DNA of 64,000 bases, taken from NCBI GenBank assembly GCA_965221765.1, contig OZ244911.1, positions 2,356,001 through 2,420,000 of the forward strand, read 5' to 3'. Shown here piece after piece: positions 29,547 through 37,580 of this stretch. Position 1 is the first letter of the stretch; every line of letters begins with the position of its first letter. The position numbers and the translations under genes are program-made. The notes below the pieces were generated by a model, which was given only the letters and a program-made list of their open reading frames with translations, had not been told where the DNA came from and ran no database searches. Source of the stretch: Bin25 sp965221765 (GTDB lineage Bacteria; Bacteroidota; Bacteroidia; Flavobacteriales; Flavobacteriaceae).

Positions 29547-30313
29547 TCAACCGGCTCGATAAGTTATTTGAAGCAGATAAAAAAATCCTATCCATTTATT
29601 TTACTGCGGGATATCCGAAATTAGAGGATACCGTTCCCGTCTTAACAGAATTGCAAGACTCTGGCGTTGATTTAGTAGAAATCGGACTACCCTTTTCGGA
29701 TCCACTAGCCGATGGACCAACCATTCAATATAGTTCAACCCAAGCACTTCAAAATGGGATGCGGTCTGATGTTTTATTCGAACAACTACAAAACATCCGA
29801 GACAACATTCACATTCCATTAATCATCATGGGGTATTTTAATCCTATTTTACAATATGGCGTTGATCGTTTTTGTCATCAATGCCAACAGGTTGGTATCG
29901 ATGGGCTCATTATTCCTGATCTTCCTTTTGATGTTTATGGTCCATCATATGAATCTCTATTTAAAAAGTATGAATTAAAAAATATCTTTTTGATCACCCC
30001 ACAAACACCAACAGAGCGGGTTAAAATGATTGATGAAAAATCCAATAGTTTTTTATACATGGTGAGTTCAGCAAGCGTCACTGGGTCGAAAAATAAATTT
30101 GATGAAAAAGCGATTTCTTATTTTGAAAAAATCAATGAATTACAATTAAAGTCTCCCAAACTCATTGGTTTTGGCATTAGCAATCACTCGACTTATCAGT
30201 TAGCATCGATGTATGCCGAAGGAGTTATTATCGGATCCGCTTTTATAGATTTTTTGAAAAAAAACAGAATTCAAGATATCGGCCAATTCATCAAATCTAT
30301 CAGAATAAATTGA
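29543..30313 (+). CDS. trpA: Tryptophan synthase alpha chain
   Basis: The last gene of the operon encodes 256 residues that release indole from indole-3-glycerol phosphate. The catalytic Glu and Asp lie in EIGLPFSDPLADGPTIQ. YFNPILQYG, IPDLPFD and SSASVTGSK follow. Downstream there is no clear intrinsic terminator. Confidence 0.97.
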   Translation: MINRLDKLFEADKKILSIYFTAGYPKLEDTVPVLTELQDSGVDLVEIGLPFSDPLADGPTIQYSSTQALQNGMRSDVLFEQLQNIRDNIHIPLIIMGYFNPILQYGVDRFCHQCQQVGIDGLIIPDLPFDVYGPSYESLFKKYELKNIFLITPQTPTERVKMIDEKSNSFLYMVSSASVTGSKNKFDEKAISYFEKINELQLKSPKLIGFGISNHSTYQLASMYAEGVIIGSAFIDFLKKNRIQDIGQFIKSIRIN

Positions 30314-30532
30314 TGTTCATCTTCAATGATTTTCGTTAATCGATGAATTAGAGATTGCATTTCTATTTTAAACAAGCTATGAAATCCGTCTTCGATTGAG
30401 GTAATAAATTGATTATACATCAGATTTTAACGTTTATTATAAAAAGTTTTTATATGTTTTTCTTTGGTTTTGTTCCTTCCTTTATCATAAGGACTTCTGT
30501 CTGATTATATTTTTTTGATTATTTTGTTAAGA

Positions 30533-31265
30533 CTATTTGAAATAGCGTTCTCTCAACTTACTTTGGTTATAACTCCTAAGATAACCATTCACCTTATGAA
30601 CCCACCTCTCGATAGCTTCATTTTTAGAAAGAAATCCGGTCATGGTAATAATATTTTCTTGTTTGGATTCAAATTCTATCAATCGATTTGGATTAAATTC
30701 TTCTACTTTACGATAAAAAATGCCTCCTTGTCGTAGTCTTTTAGCATAACGATTTTTTGCTTTTAATAACTCTGTTAAAGGAATCATTTCTGTAATAAAG
30801 TCTAAATCATAAGCGTCCTTGTTAGTTGCACGATGGTGCATCGCTTCAAGCTTTCTAATTCCTATATCACTTACCGATAAGAGCGGAATACGGTCTTTTT
30901 TACTGTAATCAAGTTTGTATATTCTTGGAGATTGAGCAAATAGATCTATTTTAATGCTTTCATTTTTCTCTTGAATATAATACTGGACATATATATGAAG
31001 GATTTTTTATAGCATCTCTGAAAACTCGTTCATCTTTTAATTTATCTCCAAAAACTTCTTTCATGAATTTACTTATTCTGTTGAATTTTTCATAATCCAC
31101 CATTTCATCAGTGAATAAATCAATGTCAACGGACACTCGGTGTTGATATCTCAATGCTAAATTTGTACCACCTACCAAACAAAATTTTTTAAACTCCGGA
31201 ATTTTTTGAGTATCTAATAAAACTCGATATAATTCATCACTAACCGCTTTCAACTCTCCCACCAA
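30533..31265 (-). pseudogene. AbiEii-type nucleotidyltransferase toxin, one frameshift
   Basis: The 5' part (31265 down to about 30990) carries the nucleotidyltransferase signature FCLVGGTNLALRYQHRVSVD followed by IDLFTDE. The same protein continues in another frame (IKIDLFAQSPRIY, then LLSVSDIGIRKLEAMHHRAT and KDAYDLDFITE) to the stop at 30533. A single-base change around 30983-30996, near a CC and an AT repeat, breaks the frame. These proteins are the toxin half of AbiE-like type IV toxin-antitoxin or abortive-infection modules. The start overlaps the end of the upstream partner gene by 16 bases. As read it would give a C-terminally truncated product. Confidence 0.75.
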
Positions 31266-31792
31266 TGATAACTTTCGAAGTTTTTTAGATTGTATTTTTT
31301 AGCAAATAATTGATAGACCAATGGATCTGTCACTTCTCGCGTCTTTCTCAAAGTTGACTCAATATCTTTAATTGAATAATACATTTCTATGAAATCTGCG
31401 TTTTTTTGAGCATATTTTCGTTGCACTTTTTCATCAAGACAATCTTCGTCAATTGAAATGCTATAAGCCATAGTCATTCTTGGAATGATTAAACTTTTGT
31501 TGAATTCCCAATGAAGCCAATACACATCAGTATCCCAAAAACAACAAGGAAATGGAGCAAAAACCTTAGCAGGATGTGGATTTTGGTTTTTAATTTCTTC
31601 TAGACGTAATAGCTCCCTTTTATATATTTCCCTTTTTTCAACTTTTGATTTTCCATGTTTTTTAACCTTCCATTTGATGTCTTTTAACATTCTATCTTCT
31701 GAGTAATGCAATCGCTTTTGATTCCCATTGTATGGAAATCCACTATCTAGGCCAAGAGATTGAAACATCCTAAAATTTATCAAACGCATCAC
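31250..31792 (-). CDS. Putative partner of the AbiEii-like toxin
   Basis: An intact 180-residue protein directly upstream of, and overlapping, the nucleotidyltransferase gene. It contains FPCCFWDTDVYWLHWEFNKS followed by LIIPRM, resembling the FWD-x-LDWE-x-II-RV pattern of short Bacteroidota proteins that regularly precede AbiEii-like genes (DUF6922 type). The N-terminal half is lysine-rich. By position it would be the antitoxin or regulator. Neither activity can be read from the sequence, and the family call is tentative. Confidence 0.55.
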   Translation of the reverse strand: MMRLINFRMFQSLGLDSGFPYNGNQKRLHYSEDRMLKDIKWKVKKHGKSKVEKREIYKRELLRLEEIKNQNPHPAKVFAPFPCCFWDTDVYWLHWEFNKSLIIPRMTMAYSISIDEDCLDEKVQRKYAQKNADFIEMYYSIKDIESTLRKTREVTDPLVYQLFAKKYNLKNFESYHWWES

Positions 31793-31868
31793 AATTTACA
31801 AAAAACGAGGGAGTTTATAGTTATTTATCAATCTTTTTATACGATAAGTTTAACTATCTTGACTAACA

Positions 31869-32289
31869 TCAAAACTCCATGGTCGATTGTTTACTAGGAG
31901 GGTTTATTAGGGATAATTCATTTTTTAGTCCTCTTTCTTTGACAAATTTTGAAACGGTTAATCTATGAAGATTCAAAATTCTTGATATCGCGCTGTATGA
32001 AACTCTTTTATCTAGCAGTTCTTTAATTTGTTTCTCCTTTCCAGTTAATTTAGTCTTTGATGATTTACTACCTTTTGGTCGACCAAGGATCACCCCCTCT
32101 GCTTTTTTTCGAGCCAAGGCTTCTTTTGTTCTCTGTGAAATAAGATTTCTTTCAATTTCTGCTGAAAGTCCAAATGCAAATGCTAAAACTTTTGAATTGA
32201 TATCATTTCCTAATCGATAATTATCTTTGATTGTCCATAATTGAACCTCATTTTTCATACACTAGGTTAAGTAAGCCCATAATCATCAA
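31869..32289 (-). pseudogene. Truncated duplicate of the Mpi-like DNA invertase
   Basis: This 129-codon frame is nearly identical, at DNA and protein level, to the C-terminal two thirds of the intact invertase at 36128-36745 (QLWTIKDNYRLGNDINSKVL, ISQRTKEALARKKAEGV, RPKGSKSS). Homology ends abruptly at about 32289, where a frame change precedes the break, so the catalytic serine domain is absent. The final residues diverge (SLINPPSKQSTMEF), and the terminator hairpin of the intact copy is degraded here. It arose by duplication of a segment, after which an IS1634 element and other material occupied the space between the copies. Confidence 0.85.
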
Positions 32290-32539
32290 AAAATTTGGGA
32301 GTTATATTCTAAAGTGGTAAAAGCTAATATTATGAATTGACCATTGGGATAATGGTATTCAATGGCAAAGATTCTAGCTTCAAAATATTAAAGGAATACA
32401 TTATTTGAATCAAGTGATGATTTATTCATAATCAACTGATTTATAAGGATAAAGAACATGCTCATGTGATTGGTTTAATAATCTATACGCAAGTTTGTCA
32501 TTTGACTTAATTTATCATTGATTATCAATCACTTAAAAA

Positions 32540-34505
32540 TAATTCCACTACGCCACAGGTGTTTTCCTCAAGATGAGTTTCGGGGATTGCTGACCTCAGG
32601 ATGCCACGATTTTCAGCGCTCGATGGTTCGGAACCCACTGAGTTTTTGGTATCCTATGGGTCTGTTTTGACCACCTTTCTGGTCAAATGGTGGTGTCTCG
32701 GCAGGTCCATGGCTTGATAGATGGTTTTTTGTATTTCGGTTAGATTTTGATCTTTAGAGACCAAGAGGTATTGATCTTTTCGTTGTGGTAGCTTGGTGGT
32801 GGTTCTTCGCTGTAAAGAAAGTTCTTCCCGAAGCCGTTCCCAGCGGTAATGAATATTCAAGGCTTTCATTTTGGTACGAACCAACGGAACCACATAAAAT
32901 GAGACCACCGTAATAAATAAATGTGCTTTGATTCGGGATACTTTTCGATGAAAAATAGGACGCCGTCCTAGTTCCGATTTCAGCGATCGAAAAATGCGTT
33001 CGATCTCCCCTAGTTGATTATAATGGTTGACCATGTCGTCGAGCGACCATTGGGTTTGGGTGGTGGCGATGGTGTAACACCCCGATGCTTGACTGGCCTG
33101 TCGATAAGCTTCATTAGGCATCCACGTGATCTTTTCGAGGCGATCTGTTTTTGGGGAAAGCACCACATCGGTATCGTAGTGATGGGCTACCCCTTGGTAC
33201 TCTTTTTTGATTTTTCCGAGCCGTTCCATCACGGGGTGCAACGCTTTTCGGCTTTGTGGTTGGGACAAACCTTCATTCAAAGCGGTCATCGCTGTCTCTT
33301 TTTCTTTAAAAACGCATCTTGTGCTTTTTTCCGAAAAGTACTCTGAACATGGATGCGTTTGACTTCTTGCGTTTGGGAAACATCCCATAAACAGTACTGA
33401 GCACCCCCACGAGAGGCGTGATCTCGATGGGCTTCCCGTTGTGGTGGGGGGACTTTTTGGCTTCGTTCGATACACAACCAAGGCAATCCTTGCTGGGGCA
33501 TGTATTCCCCATTGGCCTTGGTGGCCATGCCCGCATCCATGATGATGGTGGGCCGTTGCTTGCCCAACTTCTCGATGGCCTTGGCGAAGGTTTTGGGTTC
33601 GCTGATATTCCCCTTGAAAATCTCAAACCCACACGGAAAACCGGAGGCATCCATCACCAAAGCCAACCAAGCCAGCACACAATCCGAACGCTTTTCTTTG
33701 CTCCGTCCATACCGCAGAAGTTCTTCTTGTTCTTTTCCATAGCAATACGTGTTGGTCAAATCATAAAACACAATGCTCAGCTCGAAACCAAAGAGAGATT
33801 GACTTTGTTCAAACAAGGTGGACACTAGTTCTTCAGCATGCTCATACAACCGATCTCCCACCCGATACCAACTGATGAGGCTCGGTGGCCTAGGGAAGGC
33901 CAATAGGGACAAAAGACTCGACTTTCGATGCAGCCACCGATGGGTTTTGGCTTCACTCGCCGGCGCCAAACAACGACTGGCGACCAACACATGTGTCAGT
34001 TGTCGTTGTCTCGGCGAAAAGGCTTTGGATATCAGAAAATCATCCAAACCCAATAAAGATAAGGCCTGTAAAGTGACGCCTTCTCCGCCAACACTTTGGG
34101 AGGTGGTATCTTCGATACCATCCACAATCACATAGGCTCGATCATCTTTACCGGCTTGGGGATCCTATTCCATCCGTTGCAATCCCCCTCGAAGATTTGT
34201 TCACAATAAACGTCGATGCGTTCGTTTTGTTCAAACGCTAGAGCGGGGGCACCAATCAATCGGCCAAAGACTGACGTCAAAAGCGTGGGCCAATGTTCTT
34301 TGGCTAACGAAAAATATTTCCCTAAATTGAGGAAGATTTTTCGCCCAGGCAGTTCATCAACCCGTGGGGTTTCACACAGCGAGTAGGTGGTTGGGATGCT
34401 ACCGTCTTTGCGTTTGAATTGTTTAGGGACAAGAAACATAACGAATCGATTTCATGCCACAAAAACACAAAAGAGATTCAATACACCAACTTTAATTCCA
34501 CTACA
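32540..34505 (-). mobile_element. IS1634-family element flanked by 12-bp direct repeats
   Basis: TAATTCCACTAC occurs at 32540-32551 and again at 34494-34505, bracketing 1942 bp that hold a minus-strand IS1634-type transposase. Element ends share GGTGT-x-TT a few bases inside each flank, a weak inverted repeat. Members of this family are known for long or variable target duplications, so the direct repeats are plausibly the target site. Its base composition is richer in GC than its surroundings. Confidence 0.65.
32654..34439 (-). pseudogene. IS1634-family transposase with two frameshifts
   Basis: Three overlapping pieces give a full-length protein: 34439-34128 (N-terminus with RPVDELPGRK-like and LAFEQNERIDVY), 34131-33286 (the DDE core with IVFYDLTNTYCYG, ALVMDASGFPCGFEIFKGN and TIIMDAGMATKAN), and about 33310-32654. 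The last piece carries WSLDDMVNHYNQLGEIERIF, then SLKSELGRRPIFHRK and KAHLFITVVSFYV, with the final catalytic Glu in the ERIFR region. Frame changes fall near 34150 and near 33300, the latter at a purine run. Few other lesions are present, so this is a fairly recent insertion. Confidence 0.85.
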
Positions 34506-34689
34506 TTGGGCTTGGAAACCATCTAAAAAAAAGCAATTGACGGTTTGTTATCAATAGGAGGTCTTTAATGAACATCATCCAAAAAAAACGCTAAAAAATG
34601 ACCAAACAATGCTTTTGGCCGTCAACATAAGTGAGACGACCTAGCTCGATGTTGCATTAAATGAGGTCAAAAGACAAACTTGCGTTAAG

Positions 34690-35396
34690 GTTTGACGCAC
34701 CAGTTCTTTCGAGGCCTTGGCATCCGTCCGGCGTTGTTTTCTTTTTCTTTTTTGGCGATCTCGTGGCATTGATCGACGACCTTTTTGTTTCGTTTGGCAT
34801 CGGTCGGAAAGGTCACGTTGTTCCCTTGCACCATCGTGTTGGATAAGACCATCGATGAAGACTTCTTGATTTCTTTCTGATGCAACGAGACGGAATAAGC
34901 AAAAATCTTCTCAATGCCTTTTTGGCCGATACGATCTCTAAAGTGACTCCAATCAGAGGGATCGCCATGCGGTACGTGTTTCATGACATCTGAACCGTGA
35001 AGTACGGCCTGTCAGGATTTTCAATCCAGCTATCCATGAGGGTTTCATCACCCAGATTGTAGAGTCGTTTCAGGATCAAACAACCCACCATCACCCGAAT
35101 GGGCTTGGCTGGATGGCCCTTTGGGGAATAAAAGGAGCCAAAAGCGTTTTCAAAAAAAACCAATCCACGGCATCGACCAGCAACTTGATCTGATGTTTTG
35201 GATGGAGAATGGCATTAAATTCCGAGTCAAATAACTGGGGCTGTTTGGGGGCGACTTTTTGGATTATTTCTACAAGGTTTTGAGACCAAGAGACACCTTT
35301 CCTTGCAAATTTCAAAACCCTGTCTTCGCTAGTAGGGCACCATTTAATCTCCTATTATAAGGGGGCTGGAGACTATATTTGGACTTTTTAAGGAGC
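34690..35396 (-). mobile_element. 5' remnant of the IS5-family element (copy C)
   Basis: The minus strand gives the same N-terminal transposase half as copy A: SWSQNLVEIIQKVAPKQPQL, LHPKHQIKLLVDAVDW, VGCLILKRLYNLGDETL, MDSWIENPDRPYFT, then a frame change and SDWSHFRDRIGQKGIEKIFA to KEKENNAGRMPRP. The outer end at 35382-35396 reads GCTCCTTAAAAAGTC on the minus strand, as in copies A and B. The catalytic half is missing below about 34690. Confidence 0.8.
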
Positions 35397-35713
35397 TCCT
35401 AATTAAAATCACAGAAACTTTACAAAGTGTCGTCAAAAGGCATGGTTCTATTAAATTGATTACCTTTGGTTTCATCGTTTTTTATTGAAGCAAAATGTAT
35501 ACCTATAGTTGTGGCGATTCTTTACAAAGAGATAGGGCAGTCATATGTCAAAGCAAGGTAATGGATACGGCTTCGCACAGAAGTGAAATCAGTGAAGTTG
35601 AATCATACCGACCTCGTGCTTTTACTCTTAATAGAAATTGAGAATATCGAAGTCAAACCCTTAATGCTTCAAATGTTTTGCATATTTGCAAAGAATTTGT
35701 CAAAGTCTAAACC
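35397..35713. other. Intergenic, nothing recognised
   Basis: About 315 bases between the IS5 remnant and the small coiled-coil gene. Only short interrupted frames are present. Confidence 0.4.
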
Positions 35714-36007
35714 ATGAAAGACCAACCAGCCACTAAACAAGACTTGTTACAACTTAAAAAAGATATACAAGAATTAATACAACCCTTAACAAGAAAGGTA
35801 GACGATACTTATACGAAAGTTCATGGACTTGAAATTGAAATCAACCATCTTAGAGATGATATTAATAAACTTCGAAACATCGTAGAGCCTTTGCAAAAAG
35901 ACCTAAATACTCAAAAAGTTAATATTGGATGGATACGAATTGCAGGGGGATTTTTGTTTGTTTTATTGACTTTGTTAATTGTCAAGTCTTTTGGATTAAT
36001 ACAATGA
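35714..36007 (+). CDS. Small coiled-coil protein with C-terminal membrane anchor
   Basis: A 97-residue hypothetical protein. Residues 1-70 are a charged heptad pattern (LLQLKKDIQELIQPL, INHLRDDINKLRNIVEPLQK) and residues about 75-95 form one hydrophobic helix (IAGGFLFVLLTLLIVKSFG). The layout recalls small phage haemolysin-like or membrane-tethered coiled-coil proteins, but I do not recognise the family. It lies between IS debris and the invertase, facing towards the invertase gene's 3' end. Confidence 0.55.
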   Translation: MKDQPATKQDLLQLKKDIQELIQPLTRKVDDTYTKVHGLEIEINHLRDDINKLRNIVEPLQKDLNTQKVNIGWIRIAGGFLFVLLTLLIVKSFGLIQ

Positions 36008-36089
36008 ACAAAAACTTAAACTCTAAAAAAATCACATAAGGGGCATATAGGATATAAGGATTGTCCTCTTCAACCATCTAGTGCAACAT

Positions 36090-36119
36090 AAAAACTCCAT
36101 AGTCGATTGTTTGACTATG
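36090..36119 (-). terminator. Intrinsic terminator of the invertase gene
   Basis: On the minus strand: CATAGTC, eight-base loop, GACTATG, then GAG and a run of five Ts. It starts nine bases after the invertase stop codon. The duplicate copy at 31869 carries a degraded version of the same hairpin. Confidence 0.7.
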
Positions 36120-36127
36120 AGGGTTTA

Positions 36128-36745
36128 TTAGAGACGATTCATTTTTTTGTTCAGTCCTCTTTCTTTGACAAATTTTGAAACGGTTAATCTATGAACATTC
36201 AAAATTCTTGATATCGCGCTGTATGAAACTCTTTTATCTAGCAGTTCTTTAATTTGTTTCTCCTTTCCAGTTAATTTAGTCTTTGATGATTTACTACCTT
36301 TTGGTCGACCAAGGATCACCCCCTCTGCTTTTTTTCGAGCCAAGGCTTCTTTTGTTCTCTGTGAAATAAGATTTCTTTCAATTTCTGCTGAAAGTCCAAA
36401 TGCAAATGCTAAAACTTTTGAATTGATATCATTTCCTAATCGATAATTATCTTTGATTGTCCATAATTGAACCTCATTTTTCATACACTGGTTAAGTACA
36501 CCCATAATCATCAAAAGATTCCTTCCTAATCGCGAAAGTTCGGTGCACACCAATATATCATCTTTTTTAAGTCTTTTAAGAAGTCTACCAAGCTTACGAT
36601 CTTCTATATTTTTTGACCCTGAAATAGTTTCTTTTATCCATCTGTCCACAACTAAAGTTTCTTCTTGGCAAAACCTATTAATTTCAAATCTTTGATTTTC
36701 AACAGTTTGTTTATCCGTGCTAACTCTTATGTAACCATAAACCAT
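36128..36745 (-). CDS. Mpi-type serine DNA invertase (site-specific recombinase)
   Basis: The 205-residue resolvase/invertase starts with YGYIRVSTDKQTVENQRFE, where the serine of RVST is the nucleophile, and includes the arginine-rich CTELSRLGRNLLMI motif and the IERNLISQRTKEALARKKAE helix. A Hin-type C-terminal helix-turn-helix follows (SYSAISRILNVHRLTVSKFV). Over its whole length it resembles the Bacteroides master invertase Mpi, which flips several promoters to control surface polysaccharides. It is intact and has its own terminator. It lies immediately beside an inverted silent copy of the methyltransferase specificity domain (36905-37539), which makes that domain its likely local target. 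A truncated duplicate is at 31869. Confidence 0.9.
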   Translation of the reverse strand: MVYGYIRVSTDKQTVENQRFEINRFCQEETLVVDRWIKETISGSKNIEDRKLGRLLKRLKKDDILVCTELSRLGRNLLMIMGVLNQCMKNEVQLWTIKDNYRLGNDINSKVLAFAFGLSAEIERNLISQRTKEALARKKAEGVILGRPKGSKSSKTKLTGKEKQIKELLDKRVSYSAISRILNVHRLTVSKFVKERGLNKKMNRL

Positions 36746-36904
36746 TTTATTACTTTTTTGTTATTTCAAGATATGTAAAATTAGAATCTACAAAAATCAC
36801 CTCCTATTTGGATTGAAATTACTAAGTAGATTTCGCATAATTTTTAAAAGACATCGTTGTTGTTCAATTATAGAAACTAGAATAGTCTTAAACTAACGCT
36901 TTTA

Positions 36905-37539
36905 ATTGACCATTACTTCGAGGAAGAGATATTAAAAAGTATGGCTATGATTTTGCTGATAAATATCTAATAACAACATTTCCAAGCAGAAATTTAAATA
37001 TTGATGACTATCCAAGTGTAAAAGAGCATTTATTAAGCTTTGGTAAAGCTCGATTAGAACAATCTGGTATAAAGGGTTCGCGTAAAAAAACCAATAACAA
37101 ATGGTTCGAAACTCAAGATAGTATAAATTATTGGGAGGATTTTCTTAGACCGAAAATCATCTACCCCGAAACATCTAGTAAACTCTATTTCTCATTTGAT
37201 TCAAAGAATTTTTTCATAGATAAAACATGCTTTATGATAACTGGTGAATTAATAAAGTATCTCCATGAGTTTTTAAATTCTTCAATTTTTAAATTCATTC
37301 TTAAAATACACCTCCCAAAATTGGGAAGCGAAGGGAGTAGTGTAGGGAAATTTTACTTTGAAAAAATAAAAATACCTCGAGATTTAAGTGTTATTGAAGA
37401 AATTGAACCTATGTCAAATAAGGGAATTAAATCAAATGAAAACAATTCAAATGTAACTTTGACAAAAATTGATTTTATCATATCTAATATTTATACTCTA
37501 ACCAACCCAGAACTAAAATATCTATCAAAATTTTCATAA
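36905..37539 (+). pseudogene. Silent, inverted target-recognition cassette of the adjacent methyltransferase
   Basis: The plus-strand frame opens right after a TGA at 36908 and has no start codon of its own at the homologous position. It reads PLLRGRDIKKYGYDFADKYL, later NYWEDFLRPKIIYPETSS and a C-terminal IISNIYTLTNPELKYLSKF. The active methyltransferase has the equivalent RPILRGKDIRKYGYRFADKY, YMEDFLKPKVIWKRIS and SILEMYKMTDREIKYMES. The cassette covers the whole C-terminal specificity domain, with a divergent middle as expected for a different target sequence. It lies tail to tail with the active gene, 41 bases between stops. It cannot be expressed as it stands and would become active only by recombination. 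Confidence 0.8.
36952..36965 (+). repeat. Inverted repeat arm, silent cassette side
   Basis: TTTGCTGATAAATA is the longest exact match between the silent cassette and the active gene and lies in opposite orientation to 38146-38159. The surrounding 69 bases match at roughly 70 percent by my hand alignment. Confidence 0.6.
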
Positions 37540-37580
37540 TTCTGACTTTTTATAGATTCTGTAATAAATTGAAAATCAGT

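Noticed and set aside
32621..32650. GGTTCGGAACCC resembling a T-arm near 32630
   Set aside because: It is inside the IS1634 left end with no cloverleaf around it.
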